A stretch of DNA of 64,000 bases from Leucothrix mucor DSM 2157 (GTDB taxonomy: Bacteria; Pseudomonadota; Gammaproteobacteria; Thiotrichales; Thiotrichaceae), in the NCBI RefSeq assembly GCF_000419525.1, contig NZ_ATTE01000001.1:124001-188000 (forward strand), written 5' to 3'. Position numbers and translations under genes: made by a program. The notes beneath the pieces are model-generated. The model saw only the letters and a program-made list of their open reading frames with translations, ran no database searches and was not told the origin of the DNA. Every line of letters starts with the position of its first letter. Position 1 is the stretch's first letter. Positions 47,516 through 56,242 of the stretch are shown in pieces.

Positions 47516-48786
47516 GTCTTAGCAAAATCACTGGCTAAGCCAACGGGCTCACCGGCACGATTAACCGCCCAAACTTCCATCGGAATATCACGCTTCACCG
47601 TTTTCTTAGCGACGGCTAAGGCATCCGCACAGATTTTTGAGGCCAGATCAATGCCTTGTGCCTGACATAAGTTCAGCGCTTCGATGCTGGTATTCGCTCC
47701 TTTAATTTGCTGCTGTAAAGCCTCATCGGCACCACAGGCTTTGGCACTCTCCGCCAGAAAATCAAAGTCGATTTCAGAAACACGACTATGTAAATCCAGA
47801 TGTCCCATCGCTAATTTACTGAGCTTGCCAAAGCCGCCGCAAATACTGAGCTTGCCGACCGGATTATGGCGAATATATTTCAAGACTGCGCCTGCGAAAT
47901 CCCCCATTTCTATCAAGGCCATTTCGGGTAGTTGGTATTGGCCTGCAATAAACGTTTCACTGCTGTTGCCGGTGCAAGCTGCGAGGTGTTCAGCAGCATT
48001 GGCGCGACACACATCGATGCCTTGGTGGATGGAGGCGATATACGCCGCACAAGAAAATGGCCGCACAATGCCGGTCGTACCTAGAATGGAAATGCCACCA
48101 ACGATACCGAGGCGTCCGTTCATGGTTTTCAGAGCGATTTTCTCGCCATCTTCCACGCCGACGGTGACTTCAAAGCCGCCGTTGTAATGGTAGAGTGCAG
48201 CCAGCTCCTGTAAGTGCTCGCGAATCATTTTACGTGGAACGGGGTTGATTGCTGGCTGGCCGACGGGAATGACTATGCCGGTGCGAGTGGCTGTGCCAAC
48301 GCCTTCGCCCGCTTTAAACACCACGGGGCAGGGGGCGATATCATGAGTTGCAGTTGCAGTTGCAGTTGCAGTTGCAGTTGCAGTTGCAGTTGCAGTGTTT
48401 GTGTTGGCTTGGGATAGTGGTCTTGCCGATGCTGGCCCGACATGTCTGCTGGCGACATTGCCGGTTAACAAATCCGCTTGCGCCAAGTGTGTTGCTGTCT
48501 CCAAATCCAGTAAGCGCAATTGCACATAAACCCTCGCACCATGTGTCGCATCGGGGTCATCGCCGCCATCTTTAATGGTAGATGCGGTGGCGCTGTCAGC
48601 ATCGCGCTCCAACCGAGTGATCGGCATGGAAACCAGTTTGCCCTTGGGGAGGGTAATATCAACCGACTCTAGCTGCTCGTTAGCAAACAGATAGCGCGCC
48701 GCAGCTACCGTACAGGCAGTCGCGCAGCTGCCGGTGGTTAAGCCGGTGCGAAGTGGTCGAGCGTGTTCGTCGGTTTCGGGTTTCAT
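47512..48786 (-). CDS. cbiD: Cobalt-precorrin-5B C1-methyltransferase with a repeat insertion
   Basis: CbiD methylates C1 of the corrin ring. The signatures [32 protein letters not shown] and [29 protein letters not shown] are present, as are the later blocks [10 protein letters not shown] and [25 protein letters not shown]. At 424 residues it is longer than the usual 360-380. The extra part is a variable loop of about 50 residues before FKAGEG that ends in eight Ala-Thr pairs encoded by a hexanucleotide repeat. CbiD is typical of anaerobic pathways but also occurs with cobK in Pseudomonas. Confidence 0.93.
   Translation of the reverse strand: MKPETDEHARPLRTGLTTGSCATACTVAAARYLFANEQLESVDITLPKGKLVSMPITRLERDADSATASTIKDGGDDPDATHGARVYVQLRLLDLETATHLAQADLLTGNVASRHVGPASARPLSQANTNTATATATATATATATATHDIAPCPVVFKAGEGVGTATRTGIVIPVGQPAINPVPRKMIREHLQELAALYHYNGGFEVTVGVEDGEKIALKTMNGRLGIVGGISILGTTGIVRPFSCAAYIASIHQGIDVCRANAAEHLAACTGNSSETFIAGQYQLPEMALIEMGDFAGAVLKYIRHNPVGKLSICGGFGKLSKLAMGHLDLHSRVSEIDFDFLAESAKACGADEALQQQIKGANTSIEALNLCQAQGIDLASKICADALAVAKKTVKRDIPMEVWAVNRAGEPVGLASDFAKT
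48346..48393 (-). repeat. Hexanucleotide microsatellite inside cbiD
   Basis: Eight perfect tandem copies of AGTTGC on the plus strand (GCAACT on the coding strand), encoding (Ala-Thr)8. The unit is a multiple of three, so slippage would change loop length but not the frame. This also creates a spurious antisense Cys-Ser repeat frame. Confidence 0.95.
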
Positions 48787-49094
48787 GGGTCTATGATAAG
48801 CAATTGCAGAAAGATTGCTACAAATCCTGAATGCTGCTGCTCACTATTTTCTATTAACCCAAGCGTTAAGTAACAATCGATGAGTAATGTGGGGATAATC
48901 ACGTTGCAGGTAAGTCGAGCGCTTCCAAAAGCAAAAATACCAATGAAACGCTAGAGCCTGTAATAAAGCCTGTAGAAGCTTCATTATTAACCTCATACGA
49001 TGACCGAATCAGTCCCAATCTCGTCCCCTCGTGTCATGTCAGTTACACTCAGTAGTGGTTATAGTGATTACACATTCACTGAGGAACTACCGAC
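48787..49094. other. 308-base divergent intergenic region
   Basis: Lies between cbiD (minus) and the isochorismatase-family gene (plus). I see no gene, no cobalamin riboswitch on the cbiD side and no clear promoter or terminator. Confidence 0.6.
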
Positions 49095-49643
49095 ATGAGC
49101 AAAACAGCCTTACTAGTCATCGACGTTCAGGACTCTTTCCTACAAAGAGATTACTGGACAGATACCGAATTCAAACCCTACGCGGAAAAGCAAACCCGCC
49201 TAATCAACCATGCCAGAGCGAATGATTGGCAAGTCGTTTATGTCCTACATAACGAATCAGCAGGTGTGTTTTCTCCTGAGTCCGGTTTTGTCCGTTTGAT
49301 GAGTTTTCTGGAGCCTAAGGCCAATGAGCCAATCTTCAATAAACATGTTCACAATGCCTTATTGGAAAGCGGCTTGCACGAATGGCTACAAGCGCAGGGT
49401 ATCAATAAATTAGTCATCAGCGGCATTCGCACCGAGCAATGCTGCGAAACAACGACCCGAGTTGGCAGCGATATGGGTTATGAGGTGGATTACGTATTAG
49501 ACACCACGCTGACTTTCCCAATGAAGCACCCATTAACCGGCGAAATGGTGAGCGCAGAGGCGATTAAATCACACACGGCCTTAGTCTTGAGCGGACGCTT
49601 TGCCACCATTCGCATGGTCGATGACTATGATCAAGCCGCGTAA
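49095..49643 (+). CDS. Isochorismatase-family cysteine hydrolase
   Basis: 182 residues of the cysteine hydrolase superfamily. The catalytic triad positions are visible: Asp in LLVIDVQDSF, Lys in FNKHVHNALLESGL and Cys in ISGIRTEQCCETTTRVG. Family members hydrolyse isochorismate, nicotinamide, biuret or similar amides; the substrate cannot be read here. It overlaps the next gene, a GlxA-type regulator, which probably controls this locus. Confidence 0.88.
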   Translation: MSKTALLVIDVQDSFLQRDYWTDTEFKPYAEKQTRLINHARANDWQVVYVLHNESAGVFSPESGFVRLMSFLEPKANEPIFNKHVHNALLESGLHEWLQAQGINKLVISGIRTEQCCETTTRVGSDMGYEVDYVLDTTLTFPMKHPLTGEMVSAEAIKSHTALVLSGRFATIRMVDDYDQAA

Positions 49644-50595
49644 TATTTACCTGCTGGTACTACCTCGGGTGCATCTGCTGGACTTGGCTGCACCCGCGCA
49701 GATTTTTGCGCATGAAGCATTTGCCGGTGAGGTGGCGATACATTACATCGCGCCTGAGCCGGAAGTGAATTCCCATCAAGGCTTGCACCTCAGCCAGCTC
49801 TCGCCACTGCCAGAATATATTGATGCGAATGATTGGGTGCTGATTATCGGCAGCGGATTTTTGTATAAGTATTTGGATGAGCCAGCTTCTCAAGCGGCCA
49901 CGCATTGGCTAAAACAGGTGGTTACACAATGCGGCCTGATGGCAGGTATTTGTTCCGGTACTTTACTCGCGGCACAGGCTGGTTTATTGAATGGAAAACG
50001 CTGCACCACGCATCACGATTTAATTCCTCATCTCAAAACCATCGCGCCAAAAGCCAGAGTGCAGGAGGACTGTATTTTTGTTTCCGATGGCGATATCTGG
50101 ACCAGTGCCGGCATTACCACGGGGATGGACTTGTGTTTGCACTTGGTCTCTGAGTGCTGGGGCCAAGAACTTGCGACCTCGATTGCTCGAGATTTGGTGT
50201 TGTATCAGCGTCGTTCCGGCCATGAAGTGCAGCTGAGCTTTTGGTTGCAGCATCGCAATCACATGCAGTCGCGGGTGCATTGTTTACAGGATTTGGTAAT
50301 GGCGTCGCCAGGGCATCCGTGGACGGTGACTGAGCTTGCTGAGAGAGTGCATTTAAGCGAGCGCCAGTTGCGCCGAGTATTTCAAAGCGCAACCGGCCAT
50401 AGCTTGCAGGATTACTTGCAGCTGGCGAAATTAGAACTCGCACAGCGCTTATTGGAGCAAACGAGCTTGTCGCTGGATGACATTGCCGAGCGTTGTGGCT
50501 TTAGTGCCGAAAGAAGCTTGCGACGCACTTGGGGGCGTTGGCGTCCGCAAACACCGAGTGAATACCGACACCAAAACCACCAACGACTCGCTTAA
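49627..50595 (+). CDS. GlxA-family AraC-type transcriptional regulator (DJ-1/PfpI + HTH)
   Basis: About 322 residues. The N-terminal DJ-1/PfpI-like domain (NIYLLVLPRVHLLDLAAPAQIF) keeps the nucleophile-elbow Cys (AGICSGTLLAAQAGLLNGKRCTTHH). The C-terminal AraC domain has two helix-turn-helix units (WTVTELAERVHLSERQLRRVFQSATGHSLQDYL, then SLDDIAERCGFSAERSLRRTW). The ATG at 49627 is preferred over the one at 49600, leaving a 17-base overlap with the hydrolase gene. The pair is probably translationally coupled; the ligand is unknown. Confidence 0.85.
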   Translation: MIKPRNIYLLVLPRVHLLDLAAPAQIFAHEAFAGEVAIHYIAPEPEVNSHQGLHLSQLSPLPEYIDANDWVLIIGSGFLYKYLDEPASQAATHWLKQVVTQCGLMAGICSGTLLAAQAGLLNGKRCTTHHDLIPHLKTIAPKARVQEDCIFVSDGDIWTSAGITTGMDLCLHLVSECWGQELATSIARDLVLYQRRSGHEVQLSFWLQHRNHMQSRVHCLQDLVMASPGHPWTVTELAERVHLSERQLRRVFQSATGHSLQDYLQLAKLELAQRLLEQTSLSLDDIAERCGFSAERSLRRTWGRWRPQTPSEYRHQNHQRLA

Positions 50596-50597
50596 AT

Positions 50598-51560
50598 TTA
50601 TTCGATCACAGTCCGCAGCAATACCAAGTTATCCAACACCAAATTTGAAGACCAAATAAACTCGGCATCGGCGTCTTTCGCATCAAATAATTCAACAAAG
50701 TTGGTATATGACTTTTTATTATCCACGCCCACGGTGTTGTTGGTATATGTCACGGCAGCAGGCCAGCTACTGTCATCAAAGCTTGGTTGCATCCAATCTT
50801 CAGGCAGGGCCCAATGCGCGGCTGAAGTGCTGGCGGCATCTTTGATGGTTTGCTTATCGCAGGCCGAACTATCACGCACTGCGCCATCAATCACTAAGCA
50901 GCTGCGATCCACAATCGGTGCGGTATAAAAGGTTTGCGCTTTCCAGTTGGCATCGGTGATCGCAATGGTTTTGCCACTGGCATCCTGAAACTGTGCCACA
51001 AGGCCACCATCACCCGCGTGAAGCTTGGTGCCTCGATTGTTCTCCATACCCAATCCCAAGGTTTCTTCCCAGTCGATCATTTTGACTGCAATCGACAACG
51101 GGCGCTCGGCTTTAAAGCGCACTACATTTGAGTTAAATGGCGTAAACGGAACCGGATCAACTGCGATCAATTTGCCATTCACATACAGCTCAAAATAGTT
51201 ATCGGCAAATAGGTAAGCCGTAAAGACTTCCTCGCCGCCCGCATCCGCGACGGGTACATCCTGTAGCTTCAAATCGGCAACGGAATCCAGTTCTTGCCCA
51301 CCACATTCATTGAACAGATCGGTGGCTTTGGGTGCGGTTTGAAAGTTGTTTGCAGCCGGTACGGTCCAGACTTTGCCATCTTCTGAGGTGATTTCACCCA
51401 TGGCGCTGATTCGTGAGCGAGCACCACAATCCAGTAGTCCCGCATTGGTGACTTTGGTGGCTGCACCTTTTGTAAAACTAGTCTCGTCGGCAAGGGCCGT
51501 GGCGCTTAACAATAATGTGCCGAAAATGAGTGAACATCCTTTTAACGCGTGCTGGTTCAT
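50598..51560 (-). CDS. Secreted protein of unknown function
   Basis: 320 residues with a signal peptide (GCSLIFGTLLLSATALA, cleavage before DETS). No family is recognised. The segment NYFELYVNGKLIAVDPVPFTPFNSNVVRFKAERPLSIAVKMIDWE resembles jelly-roll, galactose-binding-like domains seen in secreted or cell-surface proteins. Several Cys residues (CGARS, CGGQ, CLVID, ACDK) could form disulfides in the periplasm. AGGAGC precedes the ATG. It converges on the GlxA-type regulator, with stops 3 bases apart. Confidence 0.6.
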   Translation of the reverse strand: MNQHALKGCSLIFGTLLLSATALADETSFTKGAATKVTNAGLLDCGARSRISAMGEITSEDGKVWTVPAANNFQTAPKATDLFNECGGQELDSVADLKLQDVPVADAGGEEVFTAYLFADNYFELYVNGKLIAVDPVPFTPFNSNVVRFKAERPLSIAVKMIDWEETLGLGMENNRGTKLHAGDGGLVAQFQDASGKTIAITDANWKAQTFYTAPIVDRSCLVIDGAVRDSSACDKQTIKDAASTSAAHWALPEDWMQPSFDDSSWPAAVTYTNNTVGVDNKKSYTNFVELFDAKDADAEFIWSSNLVLDNLVLLRTVIE

Positions 51561-51785
51561 GAGTATTGCTCCTACTGTGGGTGCCTATGATTTGACTCAG
51601 TTTATCGAATCAATATGGGGGAATTATGTAGCCTTTGTAAAGAGTCGGCATTGTTTGCCTTACGTGCCACCCAATTTCGCGAAATTAGCCTAGTTAAAGA
51701 GGCTTAGCCAAAGTAGGCCGGTGGCTGAAATAAAACTGTCATTTTAGCCCGTTACACTCCAGCCACTTATTTTTTGGAATTCATT

Positions 51786-52955
51786 ATGACAAACGTATCG
51801 CAAACTATGGATGGCGCGGATCAGCAGCAGAGCGCTCACTGGCTAAAGTGGGTGATGGTGGCCGGGCTGGTTTATCTTTTGTTAGTGGCCGTCTCCATGA
51901 TCGGCTCGGGTTTTAAAGCGGCAGCGGGCGATCAGGCAAAAACGCTCTTCGACTTTGCCTCCAACCCATTCGCTGGCTTAGTGATTGGTACGGTGGCAAC
52001 CGCATTAATTCAATCCTCCAGTACCGTAACCTCGATTATCGTGGGTTTAGTGGCAGGTGGTTTGCCGGTTGCAGTCGCCGTGCCAATGATTATGGGGGCA
52101 AATATCGGCACCAGTATTACCAACACGCTGGTGAGCTTGGGCCATGTGCGCAGCAAAAAAGAATTCCGTCAGGCATTCGCTGCAGCCACGGTGCATGACT
52201 TTTTCAATTTGCTGAGTGTGGTCATCTTCCTACCTTTGGAAATTGCCTTTGGCTTGTTGGAAAAAGCCGGCGATGTGATGGCGCATTTGTTTGTCAGCGA
52301 TGCCTCGGTCAGTATGAGTGGGCTGAACTTTATCAAGCCGCTCACTGCGCCAGTTGTAAATCTATCTAAAGATGTCGCTTACGGCGTACAAGCCACTTTA
52401 GGCTTGCCGGAATGGACCTCTGGTGTGCTGGTTATCTTGGGCGGTATTGCGCTGATTTTCATCTCGATTACCTACATCGGTAAGTTGATGAAACTGCTGA
52501 TGGTTGGCCGCGCTAAACAAATTCTGCATAACGCAATTGGTCGCGGTCCTGTCAGTGGTATTGCTTCTGGCACCGTGGTGACAGTGCTGGTTCAATCGTC
52601 ATCAACCACCACGAGTTTGATGGTGCCATTGGTGGGCTCTGGCGTATTTACCGTGCGGGATATTTATCCGTTTACCTTGGGCGCGAATATCGGAACCTGC
52701 ATAACTGCGCTACTGGCTGCAACAGCGGTGAGTGGCGATAACAGTGTGTTTGCGCTGCAAATTGCCTTTGTGCATTTGGTTTACAACGTGCTGGGCGTGC
52801 TGGTGATTTACGGCTTGCCATTCCTGCGAGGGATACCGCCTTATCTTGCTGAAAAGCTGGCCGAGGTCGCGGCGGAGCGCAAGAGTATTGCTTTAGGCTA
52901 TATACTCGGCGTGTTTTTCTTGGCACCGGGTATGCTGATTTTTGCAACGAATTGA
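51786..52955 (+). CDS. Na/Pi cotransporter family protein (NptA-like)
   Basis: A sodium-dependent phosphate transporter of the PF02690 type, with about nine transmembrane helices in 389 residues. The two inverted-repeat QSSS motifs are clear (ALIQSSSTVTSIIVGL and VLVQSSSTTTSLMVPLV), each followed by a GANIGT motif. The ATG at 51786 is chosen over a TTG 12 bases upstream. It is followed by a small coiled-coil gene. Confidence 0.9.
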   Translation: MTNVSQTMDGADQQQSAHWLKWVMVAGLVYLLLVAVSMIGSGFKAAAGDQAKTLFDFASNPFAGLVIGTVATALIQSSSTVTSIIVGLVAGGLPVAVAVPMIMGANIGTSITNTLVSLGHVRSKKEFRQAFAAATVHDFFNLLSVVIFLPLEIAFGLLEKAGDVMAHLFVSDASVSMSGLNFIKPLTAPVVNLSKDVAYGVQATLGLPEWTSGVLVILGGIALIFISITYIGKLMKLLMVGRAKQILHNAIGRGPVSGIASGTVVTVLVQSSSTTTSLMVPLVGSGVFTVRDIYPFTLGANIGTCITALLAATAVSGDNSVFALQIAFVHLVYNVLGVLVIYGLPFLRGIPPYLAEKLAEVAAERKSIALGYILGVFFLAPGMLIFATN

Positions 52956-52976
52956 TAAGAATTAAGGGGTGGCAGC

Positions 52977-53219
52977 ATGATGATTACTCAGGATAAATTG
53001 GCACAATTAGAAGCCAAGATAGTCGAAACTCGCGGGGTGTTGGATGAGTTGGAGTCAGCGGCGCGGGCTGTGCGGGAAAAGCGCCAGCACGAGATGGTTG
53101 AGCATTTGGATGAGTTGTTTCCGGAGGCGGAGCTAACGCCGGGAAAGCTGGGGCCATTTAAAGAAGAAGTCATGGCTGAATGGCGCGAGTTTATTGTTCG
53201 TTTGAAGCAGTATGTTTAG
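52977..53219 (+). CDS. 80-residue helical protein of unknown function
   Basis: A charged, probably coiled-coil protein (LAQLEAKIVETRGVLDELESAARAVREKRQHEMVEHLDELF) with a C-terminal PFKEEVMAEWREFIVRLKQYV. It starts 21 bases after the phosphate transporter gene with GGGGTGG upstream, so it may be an accessory of that transporter. The family is not recognised. Confidence 0.55.
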   Translation: MMITQDKLAQLEAKIVETRGVLDELESAARAVREKRQHEMVEHLDELFPEAELTPGKLGPFKEEVMAEWREFIVRLKQYV

Positions 53220-53246
53220 CGTGATTTAGCGAGGTAGAGAACATGG

Positions 53247-53271
53247 CAATGCACTCCGATGGGGTGCATTG
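53247..53271. terminator. Hairpin after the phosphate-transporter pair
   Basis: CAATGCACTCC (53247-53257) and GGGGTGCATTG (53261-53271), an 11-bp stem with one G-T pair and a GAT loop. No U-tract follows, so its role as a terminator is uncertain. Confidence 0.5.
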
Positions 53272-53396
53272 TTATATGTAACGTTAAGATGAAATACCTG
53301 TTTCGTGTGTTTCGGGTTTCACACAAATACAGGTAAGCAATTGAGAAAATATTGTGATCGGTTGTAGTTGTTATGTTATGAGGGTTGATGCGTAAG

Positions 53397-54176
53397 CTAT
53401 CTAAGGCTAATGTCACTAGATTTAGGGGAGGCGTAGAAAGTAAAAACAAACTCTGTTTCAACAGAACCAGCCTTTTTAAATGAAAATACGTTGGGCAAGC
53501 TTTGACCAACCGAGAGCAATAGCTCACTTTCAAACTCAAACAAGCTTTCGTCACTAGCTAGGGTGGCTGTCACTGTAATTTGACAGAGAGTTGACCGACA
53601 TTGAGTGTCAATGGAGCCTACCTCTGTGTTTGGGAGTATCATATCGAATGAGTCTTTAATTTTACTCTCAGTTGACATTGCCCAATCTGTGTCAATGGGC
53701 TCGTACAACATACGATTCACAAATAGTTGTTCCTTTCTTTCAGTATTTTCTTTATTCATCAGTTGTTGTTGTTCTCTGCTGATTTTATCAGCAGAAGAGG
53801 CTTCGTTTGTGGTGGCTGATTCTTTGTAGGTGGCGAGTTTTTGGTTTTCTTGTAGCGCGATAACCTGTGCTTGAATTTCGCTTAACAACACTTCAATGGC
53901 AGATATTTTACTATCGTACTCGGCGCTTGGTTGGTGGCGGCTCGCACTCTCGGTTCGAGCCGCCAAGATGTCAGAAGTAGCTGGTGCAAAGTCTGTCGAT
54001 TGAACTATGCGGTTGCGGCTTTCAATATCATTGAGTTTTAGCAGTATTAACTGGCGATCCTTTTCCACAGCACGAATATGTGATTGCTGTTGCATCGCGA
54101 GCACAACTAAACCTAGCGATAGACATGCTGGGATGATCATTGCTTTTAAGCTGGTTGAGCATTGGATAACCGACAT
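53397..54176 (-). CDS. Membrane-anchored coiled-coil protein with C-terminal disulfide-type domain
   Basis: 259 residues, family not recognised. An N-terminal helix (MIIPACLSLGLVVLAMQQQ) probably anchors it. Residues 40-135 are a polar coiled coil (AVEKDRQLILLKLNDIESRN, IEVLLSEIQAQVIALQENQKL). The C-terminal part has IDTQCRSTLCQITVTATL, where two Cys six residues apart suggest a disulfide in a periplasmic domain. AGGAAG stands before the ATG at 54176. It follows a secreted protein gene by 18 bases. Confidence 0.6.
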   Translation of the reverse strand: MSVIQCSTSLKAMIIPACLSLGLVVLAMQQQSHIRAVEKDRQLILLKLNDIESRNRIVQSTDFAPATSDILAARTESASRHQPSAEYDSKISAIEVLLSEIQAQVIALQENQKLATYKESATTNEASSADKISREQQQLMNKENTERKEQLFVNRMLYEPIDTDWAMSTESKIKDSFDMILPNTEVGSIDTQCRSTLCQITVTATLASDESLFEFESELLLSVGQSLPNVFSFKKAGSVETEFVFTFYASPKSSDISLR

Positions 54177-54194
54177 CAAGACACTTCCTGTCGG

Positions 54195-54695
54195 TCATTC
54201 ATAAATGTCGAAACTATGAAGAGAAGTACCAGGTGGTAACTTGCAGCTCATGGTCCAATAGTTGTAGAGGCTGTCCGATAGCAAATCAGAGTCTATAGTA
54301 ACGCCTGTATAATCAGATGTGTCTGGCCCGGGGTTAGATGCAGTAATTATTTGAGTATATTCAACAGTCCCAAACTCATTGATATCACGGAAGTAACAGG
54401 CTAACTCGGGAGTATCATAGTCAGTCCGGCTTGAATAACGGTAGTTGATGTAGAGACTGAGGCCGTCGCTTGGAGTAGCTGATGCATTTCTGTGGATAGG
54501 GCACACAACCCATAGGCTATCTTTTGGGTGACGATTTGAAAGTCGAATACTGTCCCATTTCAGGTTAAAGGCTTGCTCTAGAAAAACGGCCTCGCATCCT
54601 AAGACAGAGGTGTTACTCTTATCATCGTAAGCGTGAGCATTAAAGGACATGAGTAGGAGGAGACCTAGTATTAGCTTCGATATCAATCTGTTCAT
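54195..54695 (-). CDS. Secreted protein of unknown function
   Basis: 166 residues with a signal peptide (LISKLILGLLLLMSFNAHA). The mature part has paired Cys residues (GCEAVF, VVCPIHRNASATPSDG, LACYFRDINEFG, MSCKLPPGTSLHSFDIYE) and a beta-rich look. AAGGAA precedes the start. It is the first gene of a probable two-gene unit with the coiled-coil protein downstream. The 176-base region upstream is AT-rich with nothing else identified. Confidence 0.6.
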   Translation of the reverse strand: MNRLISKLILGLLLLMSFNAHAYDDKSNTSVLGCEAVFLEQAFNLKWDSIRLSNRHPKDSLWVVCPIHRNASATPSDGLSLYINYRYSSRTDYDTPELACYFRDINEFGTVEYTQIITASNPGPDTSDYTGVTIDSDLLSDSLYNYWTMSCKLPPGTSLHSFDIYE

Positions 54696-54871
54696 TTTAG
54701 ATTCCTTGATGGTGGTTTATGGGGCTTTCAACTTAATATTAGCTTGTTTTGGCTTCTTTCACGTGTTATTTTTTTAATGAGAGTGCATAAATAAATTTAA
54801 TTAAATTAGGGATATACAAAAAGTGAAAGATAAATGACCTCTTTCTGAAGTGAATACCTTCGCTTTAAGGA

Positions 54872-56164
54872 CTAGGGCGCAAACACCCGAGCCACCACCT
54901 CAGCATTCGATGGAAAAAACAAATGCAAATACGTCGCCGTCAAACCCTGTTTCCGATAAATCGCCTCACCCGGTGCAGGGTGCCTTTGCCTGCGGCCATG
55001 CCCAACCGGCTCCGGTGTACCTTCACTGCGCGACCGATGATGCGCATGTGCCCGAACCTCTCCTTCTGGCAAAATAGCCGTCTGCATCCCCTGACAACCA
55101 CTGCGTCCACGCATTGCGCCATGGCCTTCTAAAATGCCGAGCATGGGGTAAACCGTGCCACCTAAATCGGTGAGTGTTTCCATGGCGTACAAAAAGCCAC
55201 CGCACTCCGCAAGGATTGGCTTATCCGCTTCAAAAAACTCTCGAATAGCCAAGGCCATCGAAGCATTTTCAGCAAGCTTAGCCGCGTGTAATTCGGGATA
55301 GCCACCGGGGAACCACAGCGCATCAACCTCGGGCAAACCAGTATCGTAAAGCGGCGAAAAGTAAAAACACTCCGCGCCCATATCTTCCAGCAATTTAACA
55401 TTGGCGGCGTAGATAAAGGAGAAAGCCTCATCCTTGGCAATACCAATTCTACGACCTTGTAATAGCTTCTCTGGAATGGCTATTTCAGCTGACTCAAAAG
55501 CAATAGGCTCTGGCAATGTGGTTAAGCCAGCCTCTTCAATCCACTGCGCGGCTCGCTCAATGCACAGCTCTAATTCATCACGAATTTCAGCGGCTTGTAC
55601 TAATCCTAAATGGCGCTCTGGCAGCGTGACTTCTGGATTACGAGGCAGTGCCGCAATCAGCGGTAGGCTCTCTGGCAGCGCATCACGAATGAGTTGTGAA
55701 TGGCGCTCGGAGCCGCAGTTATTGGCGATCAATCCTGCAACCATGTAGTCATCCCTAAAATTAGCCAAGCCAGAGGCTAAAGCGGCCGCCGTTTGCGCCA
55801 TGCCTTTTACATCCATCACAATCGCAATGGGAATACCAAAGGTGGCCGCTAAATCTGCGCTGGAAGGCTGGCCATCAAACATACCCATGGCCCCTTCGAT
55901 TAAGATTAAATCCGCTACTTCAGCGGCTTGATACAGCTTGTGTTTGCAGTCTGCTTCGCCTGCCATCCATAAATCCAATGGCTCTACGGGCTGGCCGGAA
56001 GCTTGCTCTAAAATTTGCGGGTCGAGGTAGTCCGGGCCGGTTTTAAACACGCGCACCGTTTTGCCCTGATTGCGAAAATAGCGCGAGAGGCCAGCGGTAA
56101 TCGTGGTTTTGCCTTGGCCGGAAGCCGGAGCAGTTAGAAATAGAGCAGGGCAATAAGCTGTCAT
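54872..56164 (-). CDS. cobB: Cobyrinate a,c-diamide synthase
   Basis: A glutamine-dependent amidase that adds amides to the a and c side chains of cobyrinate (called CbiA in anaerobic pathways). The 430 residues start with the dethiobiotin-synthetase-like ATP-binding domain (LTAPASGQGKTTITAGLSR) and end with a type I glutamine amidotransferase domain with the active Cys in ILAECGGFLYAMETL. The late MRGRSGCQGMQTA and HAHHRSRSEGTPEPVG blocks are typical. It precedes cobO by gene order on the same strand, in the reverse of transcription. Confidence 0.95.
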   Translation of the reverse strand: MTAYCPALFLTAPASGQGKTTITAGLSRYFRNQGKTVRVFKTGPDYLDPQILEQASGQPVEPLDLWMAGEADCKHKLYQAAEVADLILIEGAMGMFDGQPSSADLAATFGIPIAIVMDVKGMAQTAAALASGLANFRDDYMVAGLIANNCGSERHSQLIRDALPESLPLIAALPRNPEVTLPERHLGLVQAAEIRDELELCIERAAQWIEEAGLTTLPEPIAFESAEIAIPEKLLQGRRIGIAKDEAFSFIYAANVKLLEDMGAECFYFSPLYDTGLPEVDALWFPGGYPELHAAKLAENASMALAIREFFEADKPILAECGGFLYAMETLTDLGGTVYPMLGILEGHGAMRGRSGCQGMQTAILPEGEVRAHAHHRSRSEGTPEPVGHGRRQRHPAPGEAIYRKQGLTATYLHLFFPSNAEVVARVFAP

Positions 56165-56242
56165 TTTAGAATTTCCGTGGTGTTGCTGTATTTGATAGTT
56201 TGCTATTGAGCCTGACTGGGACGTCTGGGTCTTGAAGCAATC

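Noticed and set aside
48346-48393. Microsatellite as a CRISPR-like array
   Set aside because: The copies are contiguous six-base units without spacers and lie within a coding frame.
48214-48417. Plus-strand frame with a Cys-Ser repeat inside the cbiD region
   Set aside because: It is the antisense reading of the hexanucleotide repeat in cbiD, with no start signal or family support.
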